Shown here: positions 1 to 7,016 of the stretch, piece by piece
Layout of the letters: the number at the start of each line of letters is the position of its first letter
How positions within the stretch are numbered: position 1 is the first letter of the stretch
Origin: Paludibacteraceae bacterium
GTDB taxonomy: Bacteria; Bacteroidota; Bacteroidia; Bacteroidales; Paludibacteraceae
Direction of reading: 5' to 3'
DNA length: 38,907 bases
Assembly: GCA_017558065.1 (NCBI GenBank)
Contig: JAFYWK010000009.1
Span: 1-38,907, forward strand
Made by a program: the position numbers and the translations under genes
The notes under the pieces: generated by a model
Told to the model about the DNA's origin: nothing
Database searches by the model: none
Seen by the model: the letters and a program-made list of their open reading frames with translations, nothing else

Positions 1-1
1 A

Positions 2-271
2 TGGTCTGCAGCTAAGGTACAATTGGGTTGGTATGGCGACAAACCATTGCATGTGTTTGTGTCCAAGGATAAAGACTTCTTTGTAGCGATTTATCATGAG
101 GATGTGGTGTTGTACCAGAAGATAGAGGCAGTTGATCCAACGAGTGTAGAGCCACAGGTGTTGGTATTGGATATGTCCGCTTTGCGTGCATATGTCAATG
201 ACGGCAAGTTGTATGTACGTTTCTTGACCGACTCCGATGCTCGTTTGGTGATTGAGCCATTGACGGAGTAA
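2..271 (+). CDS. C-terminal fragment of an unknown protein
   Basis: The frame is open from the window edge and ends at TAA 269-271, so the gene begins upstream and only about 89 residues are visible. The fragment alternates hydrophobic and polar residues like beta strands and has no membrane segment. I do not recognise the family. The ATG at position 1 is out of frame and stops after four codons, so it is not a start. A TTG at 23 is a possible internal start but has no promoter. It is followed by a strong hairpin at 292-323 and then composite repeats. Confidence 0.6.
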   Translation, partial: WSAAKVQLGWYGDKPLHVFVSKDKDFFVAIYHEDVVLYQKIEAVDPTSVEPQVLVLDMSALRAYVNDGKLYVRFLTDSDARLVIEPLTE

Positions 272-291
272 TATATATAATGTTCGCGTGA

Positions 292-323
292 CGTGCATGT
301 GCGCACACCTGCGCACATGCACG
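292..323. other. Perfect 14-bp hairpin downstream of the first gene
   Basis: CGTGCATGTGCGCA and its exact reverse complement are separated by a CACC loop. The site lies 21 nt after the stop of the first gene. It could stop or stabilise the upstream transcript, but there is no T tract, so an intrinsic terminator is not proven. A related GTGCACGTGCAC palindrome lies inside the antitoxin gene at about 815-826. Confidence 0.65.
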
Positions 324-385
324 ACGAGAACACCCCGCCTCGGGCGATAACATAAAACAGTTTAGAGCGTAAGCGATAAAAGCTC

Positions 386-420
386 CTTGCCTTTAGCCTT
401 TCGCCTCTAACCTTTAACCT
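386..420. repeat. Heptanucleotide tandem tract, 5 units
   Basis: On the minus strand the tract reads AGGTTAA, AGGTTAG, AGGCGAA, AGGCTAA, AGGCAAG. This is five 7-bp units that keep AG at positions 1-2 and A-purine at 6-7 while the middle three bases vary. The same unit type occurs at 1934-1961, 4110-4137, 16084-16104, 21991-22025 (inside a gene) and 28663-28690. Confidence 0.8.
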
Positions 421-514
421 AAAACCGCAGCTCCGCCGCGCAGTGATCTTTGTAATTGCAGTCGGTTGTACCCTCGGCGATGCCGAGTAACGCCGCAAAA
501 GAACAGCCCTCTCA

Positions 515-559
515 TTTGTGGATTGTCAATGTGCATGGCACATTCTTCCAATCCACAAA
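515..559. repeat. Nested 45-nt hairpin, copy 1 (core of the 122-nt block 494-615)
   Basis: An outer 11-bp perfect stem (TTTGTGGATTG with CAATCCACAAA) encloses an inner 7-bp perfect stem (AATGTGC, loop ATG, GCACATT), with bulges TC and CTTC between them. The same 45 nt recur at 1711-1755 and 3905-3949 without change. The rest of the 122-nt block is nearly conserved. It could be a cruciform, a structured RNA or a recombination site. Confidence 0.8.
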
Positions 560-721
560 AGGGAAAAAAAATGACAATAATTGACGAATAAAATTGACTT
601 GAATTGTTGTTTAATCCCCGCGGCTCCGCCGCCCACAATGCTCGCTCTGCGAGCCTAAAGCGATCTTTGAAATAGTGGAATTACCAAAAAATGAGAAAAA
701 ATGCATTTTTTTCTCTTATTG

Positions 722-754
722 CTTGTGTATATCAGAAAAAAATACTACTTTTGC
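722..754 (+). promoter_or_regulatory. Promoter of the toxin-antitoxin operon
   Basis: CTTG (722-725), a 20-nt spacer and TACTTTTGC (746-754) fit the Bacteroidota -33/-7 pattern. Transcription would begin near 760, about 20 nt before the antitoxin start at 779. Confidence 0.7.
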
Positions 755-778
755 GCACAAAAGTAATCAATAATTATT

Positions 779-952
779 ATGAATACGCAAGCACATGTGA
801 ATTATGATGGTGGCGTGCACGTGCACGAGGAGCCATTGGTCAATCCTAATTGGCAAAGTCAAGCCCATTATTCTCACGAAGAATTTTGGGATATGGCATA
901 CGCTGACATGGGCAAACGCTATGGCATGAACGACATCCGTGAGGCAGAATGA
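779..952 (+). CDS. Putative antitoxin of a ParE/RelE-type pair (57 aa)
   Basis: A 57-residue acidic protein begins 25 nt after a clear -7 box. Its stop overlaps the start of the toxin gene by 4 nt (ATGA, 949-952), the usual arrangement for translationally coupled toxin-antitoxin genes. It is rich in His, Asp and Glu, with a C-terminal part (EEFWDMAYADMGKRYGM) that could form the toxin-wrapping helix. No ribbon-helix-helix or Phd fold is obvious from sequence, so the DNA-binding type is unknown. The role as antitoxin is inferred from position and size. Confidence 0.65.
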   Translation: MNTQAHVNYDGGVHVHEEPLVNPNWQSQAHYSHEEFWDMAYADMGKRYGMNDIREAE

Positions 953-1245
953 TGCGCGTGATTAGATATAGTGCCGATGCCTATAGCGATATCGTCAATC
1001 TAAACGACTATATCGTTCAGCAATGTTGCGCTCCTTTGACTGCTAAACGCTATCTTGCAGGTTTGGAGCAACGGATTTTGTGGCTGAAGCAAAATGCAGA
1101 TTTGTTTCCTATCGTGCCCGAGTTATCTTTTCAGTTGGGTTCACCCATCCGCCGCTTAAATTATGAGCGAATGGCAATCTTGTATTCGATGACAGATGAA
1201 GCGGTGTATATCCATCGTATCATACCTCAGAGCATGATTTATTAA
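949..1245 (+). CDS. ParE/RelE-superfamily toxin (98 aa)
   Basis: The length and pattern fit the ParE_toxin family: an N-terminal strand (RVIRYSADAYSDI), two helices with a conserved Tyr/Leu pattern (NDYIVQQ, RYLAGLEQRI), a Pro-rich turn near residue 55 (FPIVPEL), then RRLNYERMAILYSMTDEAVYIHRIIP, which matches the closing strands of the fold. Members act as gyrase inhibitors (ParE) or ribosome-dependent mRNases (RelE). The sequence does not settle which, though the lack of an obvious RelE catalytic set favours ParE. The start is at 949 or 952. A strong terminator follows, so the pair is a closed two-gene unit. Confidence 0.8.
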   Translation: MMRVIRYSADAYSDIVNLNDYIVQQCCAPLTAKRYLAGLEQRILWLKQNADLFPIVPELSFQLGSPIRRLNYERMAILYSMTDEAVYIHRIIPQSMIY

Positions 1246-1265
1246 ATAAATAATACATTAAAGTT

Positions 1266-1300
1266 AACGGTAATTCCACAAAACGGAGTTACCGTTTTTT
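1266..1300 (+). terminator. Terminator after the toxin gene
   Basis: A 12-bp stem (AACGGTAATTCC with GGAGTTACCGTT, one G-U pair) has a 7-nt loop and a run of six T. A sister terminator with the same core follows the first ATPase gene at 3604-3638. Confidence 0.9.
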
Positions 1301-1351
1301 ATATGGAATCACATATACCTATGGCTTGCCACTTATGTGCCCCCTATCACC

Positions 1352-1395
1352 ATTGGAACCTCATTGGAACCTCATTGGAACTTGATTGGAATCTC
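1352..1395. repeat. 11-bp tandem repeat, 4 units
   Basis: Units ATTGGAACCTC, ATTGGAACCTC, ATTGGAACTTG and ATTGGAATCTC follow with no spacer. The period is about one helical turn. Other 11-bp arrays lie at 34435-34478 and 34553-34596. Confidence 0.85.
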
Positions 1396-1576
1396 ACTAT
1401 AGGATAAGCATAGGATAAGTATGGGATGGCTCTCCTTTCTATGTCCATTACGCCGAATGTTATTCGGGTAATCGCAGAGGGAGAATGAGCGCCCCGCCGT
1501 CTGTTTAGTCTGCGGGGTCCCCGATGACGCTTGCGTCATGGGGTGCATTTCGGCGGTAGTCCGCCGAGTATCCGCA

Positions 1577-1693
1577 GTCGGTCGTACCCTCGGCATATTT
1601 GCCGAGTCTCCCGTGGATGGTTGTACCCTCGGCATATTTGCCGAGTCCCCCGCAGTCGGTCGTACCCTCGGCATATTTGCCGAGTATCACCGC
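1577..1693. repeat. 39-bp tandem repeat, 3 units, each with a hairpin
   Basis: Three contiguous 39-bp units (1577, 1616, 1655) each carry CTCGGCATATTTGCCGAG, a 7-bp stem with a TATT loop. Units 1 and 3 share GTCGGTCGTACC and unit 2 reads GATGGTTGTACC. Single copies lie near 461-489 and 3849-3880. Because 39 is a multiple of three, all frames stay open, which explains the long false ORFs here. There are no spacers, so this is not a CRISPR array. Confidence 0.85.
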
Positions 1694-1710
1694 AAAAGAA
1701 CAGCCTCTCA

Positions 1711-1755
1711 TTTGTGGATTGTCAATGTGCATGGCACATTCTTCCAATCCACAAA
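1711..1755. repeat. Nested 45-nt hairpin, copy 2 (block 1691-1811)
   Basis: Identical to the hairpin at 515-559, with the same 11-bp outer and 7-bp inner stems. The flanking block differs from copy 1 at a few positions only. Confidence 0.8.
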
Positions 1756-1933
1756 AAGGAAAAAAATTGACAATAATTGACAAATGAAATTGACATTAAT
1801 TGTCGTTTAATACCCGCGCCCCTGCCGCCCCTAGTACTACTAGTCCGGCTAGCGCAACTATAACAACTATAGCAACACCCCGCCCTCGGGCGATAACATA
1901 AAATAACTTTGAGTGTAACGAAAAGTGTCCCTG

Positions 1934-1961
1934 CCTTTACACTTTACACCTTACACTCTAC
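1934..1961. repeat. Heptanucleotide tandem tract, 4 units
   Basis: Units CCTTTAC, ACTTTAC, ACCTTAC and ACTCTAC are read on the plus strand. On the minus strand the unit is AGTGTAA or AGGTGTA-like, the same AG-NNN-A-purine design as the tract at 386-420. An almost identical tract is at 4110-4137. Confidence 0.75.
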
Positions 1962-2160
1962 ACCAAAATAACCCTCTATCACTCCCCTTCTTTTAGGAAG
2001 GGGTTGGGGGTAGGCTGATAACCTAAAACAGCAGCTCTGCTGCCCACAACGCTCGCTCTGCGAGCCCACAGTGTTCTTTGAAATATTGAAATTACCGCAT
2101 ATACGCGAGAATTATTCATAACGATGTAGTTCTTGTGTATATCAAAGAGGATGGTATTTA

Positions 2161-2223
2161 CCACAATTCTTCCAAGTGAAATACCACAATTTTTCCAAGT
2201 GAAATGCCACAATTTTTCCAAAT
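2161..2223. repeat. 23-bp tandem repeat next to the first ATPase promoter
   Basis: Two full units (2161-2183, 2184-2206) and a partial third (2207-2223) share CCACAATTTTTCCAAGTGAA; the first has one T-to-C change. The array ends two bases before the -33 box at 2226. Direct repeats abutting a promoter are typical of operators, so binding by a regulator is possible, but no regulator is identified. Confidence 0.8.
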
Positions 2224-2225
2224 TA

Positions 2226-2258
2226 TTTGCATAAGTCAATTATTATTAGTACCTTTGC
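2226..2258 (+). promoter_or_regulatory. Promoter of the first DUF4143 ATPase
   Basis: TTTG (2226-2229), a 20-nt spacer and TACCTTTGC (2250-2258) form a canonical Bacteroidota promoter. It rules out a translation start upstream of about 2264. Confidence 0.85.
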
Positions 2259-2283
2259 AGCGGATTTGAAAAATGATAAAGAC

Positions 2284-3573
2284 ATGAGGTATTTTAAGCG
2301 TATTTCAGATGAATTGTTGCACCAACGTTTGCAAGCGATGGGTGCCGTGTTGATAGAAGGCCCCAAGTGGTGTGGTAAGACTACTACGGCTGCCCAACAA
2401 GCCCAATCAATCATTCGCTTGCAAGATCCAGACGAGCGAGCCAACTATGATATGATTGCTCAAAATCGTCCCTCGTTGTTCTTGCAGGGAGAAACACCTC
2501 GTCTGATAGATGAGTGGCAGGATTATCCTGTGGTGTGGGATGCTGTGCGTATAGAGGTGGATAAACGCCAAACAACAGGTCAATTCATCTTGACGGGTTC
2601 CAATGTGGTTGATGAAACACAGATTCGCCACTCTGGTACGGGACGCATTTCTCGTTTGCAAATGGGTACAATGAGCCTTTGGGAGTCGCAAGAGAGTAAT
2701 GGACTAATCTCGCTAAAAGAGTTGTTTGATAATCCTCAAATGGATTTAGATGTGTTGTCCAATCTCTCAGTAGATGATTTGATATACGCTGCATGTCGTG
2801 GTGGATGGCCTGCTGCTGTGAGTGCAAAAACTAAAAAGTCTGCATTGTCCGTAGCGCGTGATTATGTGAATACGGTTTGTACTTCTGATATTATGCGTAT
2901 AGATGGCAGTAACCGTAACTCAAAACTCACACGCCAAATACTGCGTTCGTATGCACGCAATATATCCACTTTAGCAAAAACAGGTTCGTTGTTGCAAGAT
3001 GTCGTGGCTTCTGATGATGTGGATTGCTCTCGTACAACTTTTGATGACTACGTAGATGCACTGGAGCGATTGTTTGTGATTCAGAATATTGGGGCATGGT
3101 GTCCTGCTATTCGTAGCAAAACGGCAATCCGTAGTGGTGATAAGCGAGGGTTCTGTGACCCCAGTATTGCTGTAGCGTTGCTTGGATTAACACCAGAATC
3201 TATGCAGATGCAGTTGAATACATTCGGATTTATTTTTGAGCAATTGTGTATTCGTGATTTGAAGGCATATACAGCTGATCAATATGCTACGGTGTCTTAT
3301 TATAATGACCGATATGGTTTAGAGGCGGATATCGTTTTGCATTTGGATGATGGACGTTACGCGCTTATTGAGTGTAAGTTGGGAAGTGCCGAGGTGGATG
3401 CAGGTGCAGCTCATTTGTTGAAGCTACAGGATTTGATTCGTGAGCATAATCTGACGGAAAAGCAAGTGCCTATTCGTGAACCAGACTTGTTGATAGTTCT
3501 TACAGGAGGCAAGGTCGGATTACGCCGAAAGGATGGTGTGTATGTTATCCCGATTGGCTGTTTAAAAGACTAA
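2284..3573 (+). CDS. AAA_14/DUF4143 ATPase, first copy (429 aa)
   Basis: The N-terminal P-loop domain has Walker A GPKWCGKT (residues 26-33) and Walker B RLIDEWQ (73-79). A sensor-like LTGSN motif follows the ATPase core, as in AAA_14 proteins. The C-terminal DUF4143 half has a PD-(D/E)xK-like pattern: D349 in EADIVL, and E363 and K365 in IECK. The family is very common in Bacteroidota and its biochemical role is not established; links to plasmid or archaeal-type AAA proteins are only by fold. The frame is open upstream to 2227, but the -7 box at 2250-2258 makes ATG 2284 the start. It is a single-gene unit between a tandem-repeat operator candidate and its own terminator. It is only distantly similar to the second ATPase, so the two are not a recent duplication. 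Confidence 0.85.
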   Translation: MRYFKRISDELLHQRLQAMGAVLIEGPKWCGKTTTAAQQAQSIIRLQDPDERANYDMIAQNRPSLFLQGETPRLIDEWQDYPVVWDAVRIEVDKRQTTGQFILTGSNVVDETQIRHSGTGRISRLQMGTMSLWESQESNGLISLKELFDNPQMDLDVLSNLSVDDLIYAACRGGWPAAVSAKTKKSALSVARDYVNTVCTSDIMRIDGSNRNSKLTRQILRSYARNISTLAKTGSLLQDVVASDDVDCSRTTFDDYVDALERLFVIQNIGAWCPAIRSKTAIRSGDKRGFCDPSIAVALLGLTPESMQMQLNTFGFIFEQLCIRDLKAYTADQYATVSYYNDRYGLEADIVLHLDDGRYALIECKLGSAEVDAGAAHLLKLQDLIREHNLTEKQVPIREPDLLIVLTGGKVGLRRKDGVYVIPIGCLKD

Positions 3574-3603
3574 TATCGATTAGTGGCTGTAGTATAATTT
3601 AAG

Positions 3604-3638
3604 CGGTAATTTCAATAAGCGGAATTACCGTTTTTTTT
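3604..3638 (+). terminator. Terminator after the first ATPase
   Basis: A 10-bp stem (CGGTAATTTC with GGAATTACCG, one U-G pair) has a 7-nt loop and eight T. Its core matches the terminator at 1266-1300. Confidence 0.85.
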
Positions 3639-4290
3639 GTGGAATCAATAGTCAAGACAAAACATTTTGGACTAATAAGTTCAAAATCTATAAAGGGACA
3701 ACTCACGCCCTTTGGGCGTACAAAATAACAAGCGGCTCCGCCGCATAAAACGCTCGCTCCGCGAGCAAAGTGACCTTTAAAATAAATAACCACGGCTATC
3801 TCCAATTGGCTGTATAGCCTCGCGGTTCCGTCCGCGAGTCCCCCGTGGTTGGTCGTACCCTCGGCATATTTGCCGAGTAACGCCGCAAAAGAACATCCCT
3901 CTCATTTGTGGATTGTCAATGTGCATGGCACATTCTTCCAATCCACAAAAGGGAAAAAATTGACAATAATTGACGAATAAAATTGACTTGAATTGTCGTT
4001 TAATACTCGCGGCTTTGCCGCCCCTAGTACTACTAGTCCGGCTAGCGCAACTACCGCCCTCGGGGCGACAACATAAAATAACTTTGAGTGTAACGAAAAG
4101 TGCCCCTTGCCTTTACACTTTACACCTTACACTCTACACCAAAATAACCCTCTATCACTCCCCTTCTTTTAGGAAGGGGTTGGGGGTAGGCTAATAACTA
4201 AAAACAGCGGCTCCGCTGCCCACAACGCTCGCTCTGCGAGCCCAAAGCGATCTTTGAAGTATTGTGATATTTTGATAAAAAAATGCCAAA
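3639..4290. repeat. Composite non-coding repeat region, copy C
   Basis: In order: a short unique stretch; GCGGCTCCGCCGC and GCTCGCTCCGCGAGC palindromes (3732-3765); a TGACCTTTAAAATAA block (3771-3785); a single CTCGGCATATTTGCCGAG unit (about 3860-3878); the 122-nt hairpin block (3894-4004); CCTAGTACTACTAGTCCGG (from 4023); a GAGTGTAACG block with a heptad tract (4110-4137); the CTCCCCTTCTTTTAGGAAGG block (4158-4177); and a second palindrome pair and GATCTTTGAAGTATT (to 4263). The right half, 3894-4265, runs parallel to region B nearly base for base. The 74-residue ORF at 3970-4194 is a repeat artefact. Confidence 0.85.
3905..3949. repeat. Nested 45-nt hairpin, copy 3 (block 3894-4004)
   Basis: Identical to the hairpins at 515-559 and 1711-1755. 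The three copies precede three separate accessory units. Confidence 0.8.
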
Positions 4291-4293
4291 TCT

Positions 4294-4326
4294 TTTGGTC
4301 TATTGAAAAAAAAGTTGTATTTTTGC
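4294..4326 (+). promoter_or_regulatory. Promoter of the second DUF4143 ATPase
   Basis: TTTG (4294-4297), a 20-nt spacer and TATTTTTGC (4318-4326) are followed by the ATG at 4345. Confidence 0.8.
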
Positions 4327-4344
4327 AAAAAAAATCAATAGAAC

Positions 4345-5601
4345 ATGAAAGAAGTAAGCAGAAATGAGTACCTAACTCGTTTGGAAAGCAAACGAGGCAA
4401 TCGTATGGTAAAGGTAATTACAGGTATTCGCCGTTGTGGCAAATCGTATCTGTTGTTTACCCTGTTCCGTCGTCATCTATTGGCGCAAGGTGTGGATGAA
4501 CAACATATCATTGCGTTGGCTTTGGATGATATGCTCAACGAAGAGTACCGCAACCCTAAGGCGTTATATCAGTATGTGTTAGACCGCGTTACTGATAATC
4601 AAATGTATTATATCCTCTTGGATGAGATACAATTAGTTGAAGGCTTTGAGGCGGTGCTGAATGGCTTTCTGCATCGTGATAATCTGGATGTGTATGTCAC
4701 AGGTAGTAACTCACGTTTCTTGTCCTCTGATATTATCACGGAGTTCCGTGGTCGAGGTGATGAGATTCGCGTCTTTCCATTCCGTTTTGCAGATGTATGT
4801 ACGCTCTACGAGGAGCATCCACAGGTATTGCTGAGTCAGTATTATTATTATGGCGGTATGCCACAAGTGTGGATGACGGATAATACAAAAGAACGTGAGC
4901 AATATCTTCGTGCTTTGTTTGACAATGTTTATTTGTCTGATATTATTGGTCGTTATCATTTGCGCGGAGTAGAGGAGATAGGTATGCTAACGGATGTCTT
5001 AGCTTCGGCAGTAGGTTCTTTGACTAATACTACGCGCTTGAGAAACACTTTCAAAAGCGAGTGTAAATCCGATATTTCTCAAAATACCATTGGTAGTTAC
5101 ATTGAGTATCTGAAGGATTCTTTTCTTTTGAACGAAGCCAAACGTTATGATATCAAGGGGAGGCAGTACATTGGAGCGCAGCAGAAGTACTATTTTATAG
5201 ATTTGGGTTTGCGTAATGCGCGTTTGCAATTCCGTCAGCAGGATGATGGTCATTTGATGGAGAACATGATATACAATGAGTTACTTTCTCGTGGTATGTT
5301 AGTGGATGTGGGTATTGTACCAGTTTGGGAAAAGGATGAAAATCAAAAGTTGATTCGTAAGCAGTACGAGGTCGATTTTGTGGTGAATAGTGGTAGTCGT
5401 AAATACTATATTCAATCTGCTTTTGAGATGCCAACTGGCGAGAAACGCAAGCAAGAAACGCAATCTTTCCGCAAGATTGGCGATGGTTTTAAGCGAATCT
5501 TGATTCAAAACGCGCCTGTTGTTCCGTGGCATGATGACGATGGTATTTTTACTATTTCGCTAACGGATTTCTTGCTGAAGCCAGAAGCATTAGATTGGTA
5601 G
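4345..5601 (+). CDS. AAA_14/DUF4143 ATPase, second copy (418 aa)
   Basis: Walker A is GIRRCGKS (residues 27-34) and Walker B is YILLDEIQ, with D93 and E94. VTGSNS follows as the sensor region. The middle has the family hallmark YYYGGMPQVW and NVYLSDIIGR. The C-terminal DUF4143 part has EVDFVV and then YYIQSAF where other family members have an ExK; this Gln/Ser form suggests the nuclease-like site is degenerate, as is common in this subfamily. The start is ATG 4345, 19 nt after the -7 box. The gene belongs to a different subfamily from the ATPase at 2284-3573. Cellular role is unknown. No strong terminator follows, only a 6-bp hairpin at 5644-5660. Confidence 0.85.
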   Translation: MKEVSRNEYLTRLESKRGNRMVKVITGIRRCGKSYLLFTLFRRHLLAQGVDEQHIIALALDDMLNEEYRNPKALYQYVLDRVTDNQMYYILLDEIQLVEGFEAVLNGFLHRDNLDVYVTGSNSRFLSSDIITEFRGRGDEIRVFPFRFADVCTLYEEHPQVLLSQYYYYGGMPQVWMTDNTKEREQYLRALFDNVYLSDIIGRYHLRGVEEIGMLTDVLASAVGSLTNTTRLRNTFKSECKSDISQNTIGSYIEYLKDSFLLNEAKRYDIKGRQYIGAQQKYYFIDLGLRNARLQFRQQDDGHLMENMIYNELLSRGMLVDVGIVPVWEKDENQKLIRKQYEVDFVVNSGSRKYYIQSAFEMPTGEKRKQETQSFRKIGDGFKRILIQNAPVVPWHDDDGIFTISLTDFLLKPEALDW

Positions 5602-5902
5602 TTTGATTCCCAGTTGATGGATTAAATAAGGCATTTTAGATTTTGTACGCTTAACGTACACAATTATCAAAATAGGAGCAATTTGCATAGTGCAAGTTGT
5701 TCTTGTTTTATTGTCAAAATATCACATTGCACTTCCAAAGAGGCGACAACATAGAATCCGCAGCATTGCTGCTGTAGGCTATAAGTCGAGAGGCTAAAGG
5801 CGATGAGGTGCGGATTAGCGGCTTCGCCGCGCAAGTGACCTTTGAAATATTGAAGCAATAGTAAAGAAACAAAAAAAAGGCATTTTTGAAATTCGCTCGG
5901 CA
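5602..5902. repeat. Non-coding gap with reduced composite repeat, copy D
   Basis: This gap is mostly unique AT-rich sequence. The right part has pieces of the composite repeat: GGCGACAACATA (5742-5753), degenerate heptad units AGGCTAAAGGCGAT (5791-5804), GCGGCTTCGCCGC (5819-5831) and a GTGACCTTTGAAATATTG block (5835-5852). It has no 45-nt hairpin and no clear promoter for the next gene. Confidence 0.7.
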
Positions 5903-5905
5903 GTG

Positions 5906-6715
5906 ATGAGCGAAATAGGAATTGTCCCTATTTCTGTTGAAATTCAGCCGTTTACATTTTGCTCATCAGTGATGAGCGAAATTAGCGAGCAAGATATAAT
6001 GAGTTTTACCTCTATTGGTTTTACACATCATTGTATAATATTTGCACAAGTAAAGGACATTTCTGCCCGTTGGTTCTATATCCGCAGAGCGGCAACTGAG
6101 TTTTGGGGCACGCGGCGTTTGGAGCAAGCTTTGCGCGATGACCTATATCACACATTAGGGGCAATGCCAAGCAATTTTGAGTTAACTATTCCTAATGAGA
6201 AACAGCGTGCAGTTGCTATGCAGACTTTCAAGGAGAACCATGTGTTGGACTTCTGGCATGTGGATGATCCCGACCATGTAGATGAGCGTGATGTAGAGCA
6301 ACATATTGTGAATAACATCAAGAACTTTATGATGTCATTGGGCAATGAGTTTACTTTTATGGGTAATCAGTATCGCGTGATAGTGGATGAGAAGGAGCGT
6401 TTTATTGATTTGCTCTTTTATCATCGAAGGATGCGTTGCATGGTAGCCATAGAGTTGAAGAATGGAGAGTTCCAACCAGAGTATGCTGGCAAACTCAATT
6501 TCTACTTGTCTGCTTTGGATGAATATGTCAAGTTGCCCGATGAGAATCCAAGTATTGGTATTATCTTGTGTAGAGATAAGAGTAATACGGAAGTGGAGTT
6601 TACTTTGCGTGATATGTCCAAACCCTTGGGTGTGGCAACATACCGCAGCGTAGATGAATTGCCAGAGCATTATCGTTCATTGCCTTCGGCTGATGAGTTG
6701 CGCAAGTTGATGTAA
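5906..6715 (+). CDS. YhcG/DUF1016-family nuclease-like protein, N-terminally short (269 aa)
   Basis: From about residue 35 the sequence follows the YhcG (DUF1016) C-terminal region: HHCIIFAQVKD, FYIRRAATEFWGTRRLEQ, LRDDLYHTLGAMPSNF, VEQHIVNNIKNFMM, then a PD-(D/E)xK core with D168 in FIDLLF and E183-L-K185 in VAIELK, and NPSIGIILCRDKSN. Family members usually have 330-380 residues, so most of the N-terminal DUF1016_N domain is missing. The first codons carry a 16-nt direct repeat (5901-5916 and 5967-5982) exactly 66 nt apart, so VMSEI is repeated in frame, which suggests deletion or duplication at the 5' end. Candidate starts are GTG 5903, ATG 5906, 5972 or 5999. The family is often found near restriction systems. 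Whether this copy is active is uncertain. Confidence 0.75.
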   Translation: MSEIGIVPISVEIQPFTFCSSVMSEISEQDIMSFTSIGFTHHCIIFAQVKDISARWFYIRRAATEFWGTRRLEQALRDDLYHTLGAMPSNFELTIPNEKQRAVAMQTFKENHVLDFWHVDDPDHVDERDVEQHIVNNIKNFMMSLGNEFTFMGNQYRVIVDEKERFIDLLFYHRRMRCMVAIELKNGEFQPEYAGKLNFYLSALDEYVKLPDENPSIGIILCRDKSNTEVEFTLRDMSKPLGVATYRSVDELPEHYRSLPSADELRKLM

Positions 6716-6744
6716 TCCCATTGATTGATATATTTCGTTTCTTT

Positions 6745-6775
6745 ACCGATATGCCTAATCGCATGTCGGTTTTTT
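6745..6775 (+). terminator. Terminator after the YhcG-like gene
   Basis: A 10-bp stem (ACCGATATGC with GCATGTCGGT, one G-U pair) has a 6-nt loop and a T run. Confidence 0.85.
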
Positions 6776-7016
6776 CTATTGTTTCGATAAAATATCCCCG
6801 CGGCTTTGCCGCCCCTAGTACTACTAGTCCGGCTAGCGCAACTATAACAACTATAGCAACACCCCGCCCTCGGGCGACAACATATAATCAATTTCTATCA
6901 CTCCCCTTCTTTTAGGAAGGGGTCGGGGGTAGGCCAATAACTAAAACAGCGGCTCCGCCGCACAAAAACAGAATTATTAACAACTTAAAAATAGCGGCTC
7001 TGCCGCAACAAAGCTT
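6776..7016. repeat. Composite non-coding repeat region, copy E
   Basis: Blocks are CGCGGCTTTGCCGC, CCTAGTACTACTAGTCCGG (from 6814), CCCCGCCCTCGGGCGACAAC (about 6863-6882), CTCCCCTTCTTTTAGGAAGG (6901-6920) and GCGGCTCCGCCGC (6950-6962). A last GCGGCTCTGCCGC lies only about 15 nt before the start of the giant gene. The 45-nt hairpin and heptad tract are absent. No canonical promoter was found for the next gene. Confidence 0.8.

Larger units (their letters stand above)
272..778. repeat. Composite non-coding repeat region, copy A
   Basis: No credible gene lies here. Blocks in order are: a perfect hairpin (292-323); a CCCCGCCTCGGGCGATAAC block (331-350) shared with 1878-1897; a heptanucleotide tract (386-420); a CTCGGC/GCCGAG hairpin near 471-488; a 122-nt block (494-615) that recurs at 1691-1811 and 3894-4004; the palindromes GCGGCTCCGCCGC and GCTCGCTCTGCGAGC (about 620-654); and a GATCTTTGAAATA block (662-674) just before the promoter. 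The same blocks in the same order recur in later gaps. ORFs read through them on both strands are artefacts of repeat composition. Confidence 0.85.
1301..2160. repeat. Composite non-coding repeat region, copy B
   Basis: About 860 nt without a gene. In order: an 11-bp tandem repeat (1352-1395); palindromic stretches around 1490-1575; a 39-bp tandem repeat (1577-1693); the 122-nt hairpin block (1691-1811); a CCTAGTACTACTAGTCCGG block (1830-1900); a GAGTGTAACG block plus a heptanucleotide tract (1934-1961); CTCCCCTTCTTTTAGGAAGG (1982-2001) and its GGGGGTAGG extension; then GCTCGCTCTGCGAGC (2051-2065) and a TTCTTTGAAATATTG block (2074-2088). The block order matches regions A, C and E. ORFs on either strand, including three plus-strand ones between 1531 and 1787, follow the repeat units and are not genes. 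Confidence 0.85.

Noticed and set aside
94-638. Minus-strand ORFs at 94-498 and 414-638
   Set aside because: They read through composite repeat blocks and the antisense of the first gene; the shared IDNPQMRG peptide comes from the repeated hairpin block.
1577-1693. Possible CRISPR array from 39-bp repeats
   Set aside because: Units are contiguous without spacers, each contains its own palindrome, and no cas gene is present.
1505-1783. Overlapping ORFs on both strands with repeated GKYAEGTTDCG-like peptides
   Set aside because: They follow the 39-bp tandem repeat, whose length keeps all frames open; no promoter or family match.
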